From: Bacteroidales bacterium
GTDB lineage: Bacteria > Bacteroidota > Bacteroidia > Bacteroidales > UBA12077
Length of the DNA: 5,987 nucleotides
NCBI GenBank assembly: GCA_030156305.1
Contig: JASGMZ010000192.1
Location: 1 to 5,987, forward strand
Reading direction: 5' to 3'
Part shown: positions 1 to 5,848 of the stretch, piece by piece
Numbering within the stretch: position 1 is the first letter of the stretch
Layout: the number at the start of each line of letters is the position of its first letter
Translations under genes and position numbers: made by a program
Notes under the pieces: generated by a model
The model's input: the letters and a program-made list of their open reading frames with translations, nothing else
Databases searched by the model: none
Told to the model about the DNA's origin: nothing

Positions 1-1304
1 AAGAATATGATAAAATAGAGCTCCGCTCAACAGAAGTACAGGAAATACTTTCCCGCCCGCCCAAATGGATGGTGCGATGGGGAATAACCATAGTATTTCT
101 TGTGGTTGCTATTCTCGTCACCGGGAGTTGGTTTTTTAAGTATCCCGATATTATACCGGCTAATATTGTTTTAACGACCGAAAATCCGCCGGCACCGGTT
201 GTAGCCAAAACATCCGGAAAGATACAAAATCTTTTTGTTGATAATAATCAAATAGTTCGAAAGAATGAAGTACTGGCAGTTTTGGAAAATCCTGCAGGAT
301 ATGAAAGTATCCGTACCTTAGAAGATTTGCTGAATGGTTTTAATACTGATTTTAAATTAGGGGAACCCTTTTTATTTATAGAGTATCCTTTTGAGTTAGG
401 GAGTGTACAATCGTTTTATGCCAATTTTATCAAAAATATCGAAGCCTATAATCAGATGACCCGGTTAAATTATCATGATCAAAAGATTGGGCTTTATCAA
501 CAGGAATTAAAAAAATACGAAAAATACCTGGTTCACCTGGAAAAACAAAACCGTTTGTTGGGTGAGGATTTTAAATTAGCCCAAAAACAATTTTTAAGAG
601 ATTCTGCCTTAAATGCACAAAATATGCTTTCCGATGCTGATTTTGAAAAATCAAAATCTCAGGTGATTGCCAAACAATACAGCCTGGAGCAGAATAGTGC
701 ATCCATTGCAAGCATACATTTGCAAATGGAGACATTAAAACAAAACATCCTTGAACTGGAACTTCAGAAAAAACAGCAATTAAGCGATTATCAATCGCTA
801 ATAGAGGAATCTTATAAAAATTTACAGGCTGCTATAGATTCATGGAAATATCAATTTCTTCTGGTGTCGCCTACCGATGGGAAAGTTACGTTTAATCAAT
901 ACTGGAACGAAAACCAATCGGTTAAAGCAGGAGAAACGGTAATGACTATTATCCCGGAAGATGAGGGAGAAATTATCGGGAAAGTACAGCTAACTTTCCA
1001 GGGTGCAGGGAAAGTAAAACCGGGGCAACAGGCCAATATTCAGTTTGCCAATTATCCGTATATGGAGTTCGGAATGGTGAAAGGTACTGTTAAATCTATT
1101 TCGCTGGCACCGAATAATAATTTTTATACAGCCGAAATATATTTGCCCAATGGTTTAACTACTTTTTATGGAATAGAGCTGGACTTTAAACAGCAGATGA
1201 CCGGGAAAGCCGAAATTATTACCGAAGATATCCGTCTGCTGGAACGAATTGTAAGGCCTCTGAGATATATTCTTAAGAAAAATACTAACCTGGGAAATAA
1301 ATAA
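1..1304 (+). CDS. HlyD-family secretion adaptor (membrane fusion protein), 5' end outside window
   Basis: This protein is the periplasmic adaptor of an ABC-type (type I) exporter, linking an inner-membrane transporter to an outer-membrane channel. The frame is open to the window edge: 22 codons (from base 3) precede the first Met at 69, and that stretch (ending SRPPKW) reads like the usual cytoplasmic leader, so the true start lies upstream. Numbering from Met69, residues 4-23 form one membrane helix. Residues 41-77 are a biotinyl/lipoyl-like half-motif (PVVAKTSGKI...VRKNEVLAVLENPA). Residues about 115-262 are a long charged, Gln/Lys/Leu-rich coiled-coil hairpin. Residues 264-300 are the second half of the lipoyl domain (SPTDGKV...VKAGETVMTIIP), and the rest is a beta-barrel region ending in a basic tail. 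In Bacteroidota such adaptors usually sit beside peptidase-containing ABC transporters that export double-glycine peptides; the partner would be upstream, out of view. The family is clear, but the substrate is unknown. Confidence 0.93.
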   Translation, partial: EYDKIELRSTEVQEILSRPPKWMVRWGITIVFLVVAILVTGSWFFKYPDIIPANIVLTTENPPAPVVAKTSGKIQNLFVDNNQIVRKNEVLAVLENPAGYESIRTLEDLLNGFNTDFKLGEPFLFIEYPFELGSVQSFYANFIKNIEAYNQMTRLNYHDQKIGLYQQELKKYEKYLVHLEKQNRLLGEDFKLAQKQFLRDSALNAQNMLSDADFEKSKSQVIAKQYSLEQNSASIASIHLQMETLKQNILELELQKKQQLSDYQSLIEESYKNLQAAIDSWKYQFLLVSPTDGKVTFNQYWNENQSVKAGETVMTIIPEDEGEIIGKVQLTFQGAGKVKPGQQANIQFANYPYMEFGMVKGTVKSISLAPNNNFYTAEIYLPNGLTTFYGIELDFKQQMTGKAEIITEDIRLLERIVRPLRYILKKNTNLGNK

Positions 1305-1313
1305 AATAACTAA

Positions 1314-1626
1314 GGGCTTGTAAGTAAATAACCTATACATTTTGGCTTGTTCTTTTGCCCTTTTTCTTCGTTGTAAAATCGTTAAATAGTGGCTATAAGA
1401 AAACGTCAATAACTGCGTTACGCTCGCATTGGCAATTAGTCATTTACGTCAGTAAACTCCTGGTTGCCAATTCTTTGCAAGCCTTGTTCCTGACGTTTTT
1501 TATTACGCCACTAAAAAAACTGGTGTTTTCTAAAATGCACTAAATAACTATATTCGCCTCATTTACGCCTTGAAAAAGAAAAAAATTACTTCGCCAATTC
1601 TGTACACTTTATTGCCTTACAAGCCC
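1314..1626. mobile_element. MITE-like fold-back element with 11-bp terminal inverted repeats
   Basis: The ends are GGGCTTGTAAG (1314-1324) and its exact complement CTTACAAGCCC (1616-1626). They are flanked by TAA at 1311-1313 and TAA at 1627-1629, consistent with a 3-bp target duplication. Inside, a second nested inverted repeat pairs the region around 1386-1410 (TAGTGGC, then AAAACGTCA) with 1495-1515 (TGACGTTTT, then GCCACTA), and ATTGGCAA (1428-1435) pairs with TTGCCAAT (1463-1470). The whole element can thus fold into a long imperfect hairpin. No credible gene lies inside; short frames here are translations of the palindrome. It sits between convergent genes, where it could also end transcription from both sides. 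A three-base TWA duplication suggests mobilisation by an IS5-like transposase, but this is inference. Confidence 0.6.
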
Positions 1627-1669
1627 TAAAGTTTCGCACTTATTTTTTTATTGTCATAATCTCAACCTG

Positions 1670-2017
1670 TTAAATTTCCAAATAATCTAATAATGCCCGT
1701 TGCAGGTTTTGTATTTCTTCATCGTCGGAAGTTATGCTTATAATTACCAGGTTACAGGCCAGTTCGGATAATTTCCAGTCTCTTTTAATGCCTTCGTCAT
1801 CTGACCGGTAAATACAGGTAACATGATTTTGTACCGGCGTTCCTGTTAGTTTTAAAATGGCAATGGCTCTGCGAATATGGAAATCAAAATTTCTCATTTG
1901 CATCAACCTGTTTAATAAATCGCTGGCATAATAACGGTATCTTAATTCATTTATTCGTTCGATAAATGATTCTATAACAGGATTTAAACGATGGTATGTA
2001 TAATATTCTACAATCAT
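1670..2017 (-). CDS. Uncharacterised 115-residue protein linked to dnaJ
   Basis: I do not recognise a family. The protein is soluble, with no signal peptide or membrane segment. Residues about 1-60 look mainly helical and are rich in Tyr and Arg (YYTYHRLNP, ELRYRYYASDLLNRL, RNFDFHIRRAI). The second half alternates hydrophobic strand-like stretches (HVTCIYRS, NLVIISITS) with an acidic C-terminal helix (DDEEIQNLQRALLDYLEI). The ATG at 2015-2017 is the only good start, preceded by an A/G-rich stretch without a clear Shine-Dalgarno. It begins 40 bp after the dnaJ stop in the same direction, so it is probably the last gene of the lipoprotein-dnaJ unit. A position next to a CbpA-like chaperone recalls the small modulator CbpM, but I do not see the CbpM sequence pattern, so that role is only a hypothesis. 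Confidence 0.8.
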   Translation of the reverse strand: MIVEYYTYHRLNPVIESFIERINELRYRYYASDLLNRLMQMRNFDFHIRRAIAILKLTGTPVQNHVTCIYRSDDEGIKRDWKLSELACNLVIISITSDDEEIQNLQRALLDYLEI

Positions 2018-2057
2018 ATACTTTTTTCTTTTCTATGTTTGAAAAATTATACTGATG

Positions 2058-2996
2058 TTATTTGTATTCATTTATTTTCATTAATTGACGAAAGAGCTCT
2101 TCTTCTTTTTTTGATAAATTCGTGGGGATTAAGATGTTTAATTGTAAATATAAATCCCCATAGGTTCCGGATTTACCATAAACCGGCATACCTTTACCTT
2201 TTACCCTAAGCCTGGTTCCGTTCTGAGTACCTTTGGGGATGTTGATATTAAGTTTCCCGCTTAGGGTATTGATATTAAGTTTTCCGCCTAACACTGCCGT
2301 GTAAAGATCAACATCCGTTTTTAGAATTAAATTATTTCCATTAACCGTATAATTTTTCTCTGGCAATACTTTTATGGTTAGATAAATATCGCCATCGGTG
2401 CCCCCATTGCGGCCTTTACCACCTTTGCCTTTTATACGCAATTCCTGTCCGTTATAAGCTCCCGGCTTGATATTGATTTTTATTTTTTGGCCGTTCACAT
2501 TTAATAATCTCGAAGTACCATGATAAGCTTCCGATAAGCTAATGGTAAGCTCGCTGCGTAAGTCTTGCCCTTTTACCCGTTGTGCTTGTTGACGAAAACC
2601 TCCCGATGAACCGCCAAATCCTCCAAAGAAAGCATTGAAGAAATCGGAAAAGCCGCTGTCAGAATCGCCAAACAGGCCGTCCATATTACCGCTAAAATAG
2701 GTTCTGCTTTTTCCCCTTCGGCCTCCGCCAAATTGTGAAAAGTCGAACCCACCAACATCAGCACCCTGGAATTGATTCCAGTTGGAACCCAGCTGGTCGT
2801 ATTTTTTACGTTTCTCAGGGTCACGTAATACTTCATAGGCCTCGCTTATTTCTTTAAAGCGGGCTTCGGCTTCTTTATTTTCGGGATTTTTATCCGGATG
2901 ATATTTTACCGCCAGCTTACGGTAAGCCTTTTTTATTTCATCGGCAGAAGCACTTTTCGAAACGCCTAATATTTTATAATAATCTTTATAATCCAT
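2058..2996 (-). CDS. CbpA/DnaJ-type J-domain co-chaperone (class B, no zinc finger)
   Basis: This is a Hsp40 co-chaperone that delivers unfolded clients to DnaK and stimulates its ATPase; it is cytoplasmic. The J domain occupies residues 5-70 with the diagnostic HPD at 33-35 (YHPDKNP), the helix IKKAYRKLAVKY before it and ISEAYEVLRDPEKRKKYDQLG after it. A Gly/Phe-rich linker covers about 77-137 (GGFDFSQFGGG, FFNAFFGGFGG). The C-terminal substrate-binding domains follow from about 142 (VKGQDLRSELTISLSEAYHG, then IKPGAYNGQELRIKGKGGKG and IPKGTQNGTRLRVKGKGMP). The CxxCxGxG zinc-finger repeats of canonical DnaJ are absent, and the length of 312 residues fits CbpA-like proteins. A clear AAGGAG stands 10 nt before the ATG. 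The gene lies between a small lipoprotein and an unknown 115-residue protein on the same strand. Confidence 0.96.
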   Translation of the reverse strand: MDYKDYYKILGVSKSASADEIKKAYRKLAVKYHPDKNPENKEAEARFKEISEAYEVLRDPEKRKKYDQLGSNWNQFQGADVGGFDFSQFGGGRRGKSRTYFSGNMDGLFGDSDSGFSDFFNAFFGGFGGSSGGFRQQAQRVKGQDLRSELTISLSEAYHGTSRLLNVNGQKIKINIKPGAYNGQELRIKGKGGKGRNGGTDGDIYLTIKVLPEKNYTVNGNNLILKTDVDLYTAVLGGKLNINTLSGKLNINIPKGTQNGTRLRVKGKGMPVYGKSGTYGDLYLQLNILIPTNLSKKEEELFRQLMKINEYK

Positions 2997-3006
2997 GTTT
3001 TATGCT

Positions 3007-3012
3007 CTCCTT
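3007..3012 (-). promoter_or_regulatory. Shine-Dalgarno site of the dnaJ-like gene
   Basis: On the minus strand this reads AAGGAG, 10 nt before the ATG at 2994-2996. It overlaps the stop codon (3011-3013) of the upstream lipoprotein gene, so translation of the two genes may be coupled. It is the only strong Shine-Dalgarno site I see in the window. Confidence 0.75.
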
Positions 3013-3253
3013 AAAAAATTGAATCTCCTTTACGTAATTGTTTGTTTTGCTTTTCGGCATACTCCGAGCCATACGTTTTTCTTTTGGGAACATTTTTTAT
3101 GATACAGCTCTCGTTCCACGGGCAATCTTCCGGGCCTAACTGAATAACTTTCGGTTTTTGGTCGGTAAATGTATGCCAACTGCTACAGGAGCTTAGTAAA
3201 ACTCCCGTTAGTAACATGAAAAATTTAGTATATGTGAAAATCTTTTTTCTCAT
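3011..3253 (-). CDS. Small lipoprotein (80 residues)
   Basis: The start chosen is the ATG at 3251-3253, because it puts a standard lipoprotein signal peptide at the N-terminus: MRKK, a hydrophobic core (FFMLLTGVLL), then the lipobox LSSC with the lipidated Cys at residue 23. An in-frame ATG 69 bp upstream would add 23 polar residues that do not fit a signal. The mature part is 58 residues, basic at the end, with two further cysteines (44 and 50) in LGPEDCPWNESC that could form a disulfide, followed by IKNVPKRKTYGSEYAEKQN. I know no function for it. It is the first gene of a likely three-gene unit, with its stop lying inside the dnaJ ribosome binding site. Pairing an envelope lipoprotein with a cytoplasmic J-protein may be simple neighbourhood rather than shared function. 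Confidence 0.8.
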   Translation of the reverse strand: MRKKIFTYTKFFMLLTGVLLSSCSSWHTFTDQKPKVIQLGPEDCPWNESCIIKNVPKRKTYGSEYAEKQNKQLRKGDSIF

Positions 3254-3450
3254 ACACCCACTCTTTTTGTTTTCATAAGATTGAATAATTTTCTGATTAG
3301 TTAGATACAAATAATGAACCATTTGTAATGCAGGCCTTTAAGGTGTCAAAATGTCTTTTTAATCGTTGTAAATTTTGCGGTTCCCTGTCAGTTTTACTTT
3401 TAGCGACGATTAGCAGTAGTTCTATTTTTAACCAAATTTGTAATTCGGGT

Positions 3451-3466
3451 TAATGCATTTGCATTA
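3451..3466. repeat. Short inverted repeat TAATGCA-TT-TGCATTA
   Basis: Seven-base arms, TAATGCA and TGCATTA, flank a two-base centre. The site lies about 200 bp upstream of the minus-strand lipoprotein start and just before palindromic repeat copy A. It could be an operator-like dyad or chance in AT-rich DNA; no regulator is visible. Confidence 0.35.
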
Positions 3467-3477
3467 TTACTAACTAT

Positions 3478-3585
3478 ATTTAACTTTTCAAGTAGTATTT
3501 ATTAAAATAAAAATTACAAATTTTTTGAAAAATATAAGCGGAATTGCACCTGTCTGCCGACAGGCAGGAATGCCGCTTAGCAGGG
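3478..3585. repeat. Palindromic repeat copy A, left side of the MntA-HepT island
   Basis: The left part is AT-rich (ATTTAACTTTT, AAGTAGTATT, ACAAATTTTT). The right part is an imperfect palindrome: AAGCGGAATTGCACCTGTCTG, a short centre CCGA, then CAGGCAGGAATGCCGCTTAGCAGGG. The same order of sequence recurs in the same orientation at 5477-5616. Interspersed palindromes of this type are common in Bacteroidota intergenic DNA, so this could be an ordinary dispersed repeat (REP-like) or an island boundary. Confidence 0.7.
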
Positions 3586-3712
3586 GCGGTTTTTTATTTA
3601 GATTATTTAATATTCAAAAGTATGTTTTGAAGCCAAAGTTGTACTTTTTTAAAACTCGTTGGCTTAATACTACTTTTTTTGCACCAAAGATAAGTATGTT
3701 AACTTTTTTTTG

Positions 3713-3720
3713 TATTTTGG
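3713..3720 (+). promoter_or_regulatory. Possible Bacteroidota -7 promoter element of mntA
   Basis: TATTTTGG matches seven of eight positions of TAnnTTTG and ends only 4 bp before the ATG at 3725, so a transcript from it would be nearly or fully leaderless. I see no properly spaced -33 TTTG; the nearest TTTG, at 3678-3681, is too far upstream. A second possibility is the TACTTTTTTTG stretch at 3671-3681. Confidence 0.3.
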
Positions 3721-3724
3721 CCTC

Positions 3725-4015
3725 ATGTTGACAAAGAATGAAATAATAGAGAAATTAAGAGAACTGAAACCAGTATTAGCTAATGAATACAGTGTGAAAG
3801 AGATTGGTTTATTTGGATCATATTCTGATAATGAACAGAATGAAGAAAGCGATATTGACATTCTTGTGGAGTTTGATAAACCAATTGGATGGAAATTTTT
3901 TTCACTTGAAAAGTATCTGGAAGATACGTTCGAAAGAAAGGTAGACTTAGTTACTAAAAAAGCTTTGAAAAAACAGTTAAAAGAAAGAATATTAAATCAA
4001 ACATTATTTTTGTGA
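3725..4015 (+). CDS. mntA: MntA-type minimal nucleotidyltransferase (antitoxin)
   Basis: This 96-residue protein is the antitoxin of a MntA-HepT (MNT-HEPN) toxin-antitoxin pair. Known relatives transfer AMP from ATP onto the conserved tyrosine of the HEPN toxin and so silence its RNase activity. The catalytic signature GSx10DxD is intact: Gly31-Ser32 and Asp43/Asp45 (IGLFGSY ... ESDIDILVEF), with the third acidic residue Asp74 in RKVDLVT. The ATG at 3725 is preferred; an in-frame TTG five codons upstream adds nothing resembling the family. The leader is T-rich without a Shine-Dalgarno. The stop TGA (4013-4015) overlaps a GTG that is the ancestral start of hepT. The gene is visibly more AT-rich than the dnaJ region, as expected for a laterally moving module. 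Confidence 0.92.
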   Translation: MLTKNEIIEKLRELKPVLANEYSVKEIGLFGSYSDNEQNEESDIDILVEFDKPIGWKFFSLEKYLEDTFERKVDLVTKKALKKQLKERILNQTLFL

Positions 4016-4050
4016 AAAAATCGGAAAAAACATTTAGGTATTTTTTATAA
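4012..4050 (+). other. Detached N-terminus of hepT, closed by an in-frame TAA
   Basis: From the GTG at 4012, overlapping the mntA stop as GTGA, the frame reads V-KKSEKTFRYFL and then TAA at 4048-4050. It continues in the same frame with DMFESISKILTYTESYNF. HepT proteins normally run without a break through this point with a pattern like (Y/F)L(E/Q)DILESIxKIxxYT. The stop stands where Glu or Gln is usual, and a single base change from GAA or CAA would create it. This piece is therefore best read as the separated start of hepT, not an independent peptide gene. A sequencing error at this T is the main alternative. Confidence 0.7.
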
Positions 4051-4053
4051 GAT

Positions 4054-4362
4054 ATGTTTGAGTCAATATCAAAAATCTTAACTTATACAGAATCATATAA
4101 CTTTGATACGTTTAGAGAAGACGAAAGGACAGTAGATGCAGTGATAAGAAATCTTGAGATTATTGGTGAAGCTTCAAATAAGATTCCTAAGAGAATTAGA
4201 GAAAAATATGCAAATGTTCCTTGGGATGAAATGTACAGAATGAGAAACAAAGCAATTCATGAATATTTTGGTGTTGATTATGAGATAGTTTGGGATATTG
4301 TGATAAATCATCTTCCGGATAATCTGAACCAAATAAGAAAAATTTTAGAAATAGAATTATAA
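4054..4362 (+). CDS. hepT: HepT-type HEPN toxin (DUF86), N-terminally shortened
   Basis: This is a HEPN-domain protein of the DUF86/HepT family, the RNase toxin partner of MntA. The active-site motif RX4HXY is complete: Arg64, His69 and Tyr71 in RNKAIHEY. The equivalent tyrosine is the one AMPylated by MntA in studied systems. Other family marks are EDERTVDAVIRNLEIIGEASNKIP (split here by position 22-45), VPWDEMYRMRN and the tail WDIVINHLPDNL. The frame from ATG 4054 gives 102 residues, lacking about 14 residues of helix 1 that the full frame from GTG 4012 would supply (116 codons, one of them TAA). There is no Shine-Dalgarno before 4054, but reinitiation four bases after the TAA is possible. 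The protein may be a functional short form, a weakened toxin or an early pseudogene. The family call is firm; activity is uncertain. Confidence 0.85.
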   Translation: MFESISKILTYTESYNFDTFREDERTVDAVIRNLEIIGEASNKIPKRIREKYANVPWDEMYRMRNKAIHEYFGVDYEIVWDIVINHLPDNLNQIRKILEIEL

Positions 4363-4553
4363 AAAGTGGCACAAACCTCGCTAAGTGGGGTTGGAAGCCG
4401 TATTATAAATAAGGTGGTTTTTTTAAAAATTGTATTTGCTAATTTTAGGATTTAGGTTATGTTTTTAAGGGAGGCTTATAAAATTAGTTACAGGCAATAA
4501 TCTCTTTTTTGCATGAAACAGTTTTTAGACAGACTGCATACCAACAAAATAAC
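4363..4553 (+). other. Intergenic leader between hepT and the winged-helix gene, weak hairpin
   Basis: The gap between hepT and the next gene is 191 bp. AACCTC (4374-4379) can pair with GGGGTT (4387-4392) with one G-U, and GGC (4368-4370) faces GCC (4397-4399), giving a modest hairpin. It is not followed at once by a T run, so I do not call it a terminator. The T-rich stretch TCTCTTTTTTGCATG (4501-4515) resembles a Bacteroidota promoter/start region, but the -33 element is not evident. Confidence 0.3.
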
Positions 4554-5414
4554 ATGGATTTAAAAGATATTCAGAAACATTTAGACCAGATGATGGCTGA
4601 GCAAAACAATCTGCCGATTCCGGAGTTTGAAGGATATTCGCCTTTTGAGATGCACAAGATTTTGCATTTTACTTTCTCGATTAATAGTCCTTTAAAACTT
4701 CAAAAATTATCTATATCTGATTATCAAAAGATTCCCATTCTAAATCAGATTAGATATTTAACGGATTTGATTGACAAAAACGGAGAGATTAAGCTGACAA
4801 AAAAGGGATTTTTACCAACAAAGATTGTTTCAGGCCTTTATAGTCAAGGATTTATAAAAGATGAATACATTGAAAAAGGGATTTCAAAATTATACAAGGA
4901 GACTGATTCAATGGCTATAAATCTGACACGGATTTTGATTGAGCTTGCAGGATTGACTAAAAAGAGAAAGGGGAAATTAAGTTTAACAAAATCAGCCCAA
5001 AAGATTCTTGGAGATAACGAGGAATTATTACGACAGATATTTTTGACCTTTACAAACAAGTTTAATTGGGCCTACTATGACGGATATGGGGAGAACCAAA
5101 TCGGGCAACTTGGATATGGATTTTCATTGATTTTGCTATCAAAATATGGACAAGAAAAGCGATTAGATTCATTTTATGCTGAGAAATATTTTAAAGCATA
5201 TCCACGATTATTGGATTCTGTTGAGCCAGAATATAGTACACTAGAAAAATATTCAACTAATTGTTATTCAATTCGGACTTTTGAGAGGTTTTTGGATTAT
5301 TTCGGATTAGTAAATGTTGATGAGCAAGGGAAAGGACTTGATTCGATTAAGTATATCACAAAAACAGATTTATACGATAAATTAATAAAATGTACTCCGC
5401 CACACAACAACTAA
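4554..5414 (+). CDS. Uncharacterised 286-residue protein with two winged-helix-like segments
   Basis: The ATG at 4554 is preferred. An in-frame TTG at 4509 would add 15 residues of no obvious value. Residues 1-40 contain a motif PIPEFEGYSPFEMHKILH. Residues 61-100 (IPILNQIRYLTDLI ... GEIKLTKKGFLPTKIVSGLY) and 118-152 (INLTRILIELAGL ... GKLSLTKSAQKIL) each show helix, helix, then beta-hairpin with a K-L-(T/S)-L-T-type strand, as in winged-helix domains. They resemble segments I associate with proteins that also carry pRiA4b ORF-3-like or SEC-C domains, but neither of those domains is visible here. The C-terminal half is aromatic-rich (FNWAYYDGYGENQIGQLGYGFSLILLSKYG, given here as a landmark around residues 166-200 in broken form: FNWAYYDGYG, then QLGYGFSLILL) and ends CTPPHNN. 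No catalytic motif or membrane segment was found. It may belong to the island or be a passenger; a regulatory role is inference. Confidence 0.82.
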   Translation: MDLKDIQKHLDQMMAEQNNLPIPEFEGYSPFEMHKILHFTFSINSPLKLQKLSISDYQKIPILNQIRYLTDLIDKNGEIKLTKKGFLPTKIVSGLYSQGFIKDEYIEKGISKLYKETDSMAINLTRILIELAGLTKKRKGKLSLTKSAQKILGDNEELLRQIFLTFTNKFNWAYYDGYGENQIGQLGYGFSLILLSKYGQEKRLDSFYAEKYFKAYPRLLDSVEPEYSTLEKYSTNCYSIRTFERFLDYFGLVNVDEQGKGLDSIKYITKTDLYDKLIKCTPPHNN

Positions 5415-5426
5415 GGATTCGGATGC

Positions 5427-5447
5427 CTGCCTGTCCCTGCCAGGCAG
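5427..5447. terminator. Hairpin after the winged-helix gene, possible terminator
   Basis: CTGCCTG and CAGGCAG form a perfect 7-bp stem around the loop TCCCTGC, starting 12 bp after the stop codon at 5414. No clear T run follows (TAAATAAAATAAAC), so it is not a classic intrinsic terminator. Bacteroidota often use stems without long U tracts. Its arms are the same core sequence as the palindromic repeats at 3478-3585 and 5477-5616, so it may instead be a fragment of that repeat family. Confidence 0.4.
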
Positions 5448-5476
5448 TAAATAAAATAAACTCGGAGCAGCTTACT

Positions 5477-5616
5477 ATTTAACTTTTTAAGTAGTATTCT
5501 GGATAGCTATATTTAAAAGAAAAACTACAAATTTTTCGAAAAACACAAGCGGAATTGCACCTGTCTGCCGAATTTACCCCCCGAATGAGGACAGGCAGGA
5601 ATTCCGCTTAGCAGGG
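5477..5616. repeat. Palindromic repeat copy B, right side of the island
   Basis: This is a direct copy of the repeat at 3478-3585: ATTTAACTTTT, AAGTAGTATT, ACAAATTTTT and then the palindrome ACAAGCGGAATTGCACCTG ... CAGGCAGGAATTCCGCTTAGCAGGG. Here the outer arms AAGCGGAATT and AATTCCGCTT pair perfectly. Two differences from copy A stand out: the AT-rich part is longer by about a dozen bases, and 20 bases (5571-5590) are inserted at the centre of the palindrome between CTGCCG and ACAGGCAGG. The two copies enclose mntA, hepT and the winged-helix gene. Confidence 0.7.
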
Positions 5617-5753
5617 ATTATTCGTTTACGTTGTTCGCTCATGAGCTCCTCCCATTGCTCCTCGGTTCGAACAAGTTTCTCACCGGCATCACCTTTTTTT
5701 AGCAGGATTATTTCATGATCCTGGTGGGGGTTGATTCAAAAGAAAAGCCTTTA
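5615..5753. repeat. Duplicated sequence, copy 1 (decayed minus-strand reading frame)
   Basis: Bases 5655-5753 are identical to 5889-5987, and bases 5615-5654 are a diverged match to 5849-5888, all at an offset of 234. On the minus strand a frame from 5735 to the stop at 5574-5576 reads 53 codons without an ATG (INPHQDHEIILLKKGDAGEK, then LVRTEEQWEELMSEQRKR), running on into palindromic copy B. Upstream in the other frame the codons read GFSFEST, so one base missing from a run of C (5726-5730) would explain the break. It looks like the tail of a decayed gene. My impression that such tails follow small GIY-YIG nuclease genes in Bacteroidota is unchecked. The sequence also holds a small dyad AGGATTAT/ATGATCCT (5704-5722). 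Confidence 0.6.
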
Positions 5754-5848
5754 TTTTCATGTATAAGAAAATTAAATTAGAGTAGTTGCTCAACGAGATT
5801 TTGATAAAGAATTGTTTTAATAGTAAACGATTCATTGGCCAACCCAAA

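Larger units (their letters stand above)
3254..3724. other. Divergent intergenic region between lipoprotein-dnaJ unit and mntA
   Basis: This gap of about 470 bp must hold the promoters of both divergent units. It contains a short perfect inverted repeat (3451-3466), the palindromic repeat copy A (3478-3585) and a T-rich leader before mntA. I see no coding sequence that I would support. A plus-strand frame from 3525 only reads through the palindrome, and its last codons overlap the mntA start. For the minus-strand unit I found no convincing match to the Bacteroidota -7 element TAnnTTTG. Confidence 0.6.

Noticed and set aside
1355..1543. Plus-strand frame of 62 codons after the secretion gene
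   Set aside because: It lies wholly inside the fold-back element and its sequence is set by the nested inverted repeats; no protein-like features.
2573..2836. Second minus-strand frame inside dnaJ
   Set aside because: It is a shadow of the Gly/Phe-rich coding region in another frame; the J-protein frame is unambiguous.
3254..3322. Upstream in-frame ATG adding 23 residues to the lipoprotein
   Set aside because: The extension is polar and would bury the lipoprotein signal peptide; the start at 3253 gives a standard lipobox.
3525..3731. Plus-strand frame across palindrome copy A, ending in a short MLTFFCILASC peptide that overlaps the mntA start (ATGTTGA)
   Set aside because: Most of it is palindrome and AT-rich leader. 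The overlap could in principle couple translation to mntA, but nothing else supports an upstream peptide.
4363..4400. Integron attC-like site after hepT
   Set aside because: The weak dyad and the sequence GTTGGAA do not give the GTTRRRY/RYYYAAC core pair, and no integrase or similar sites are visible.
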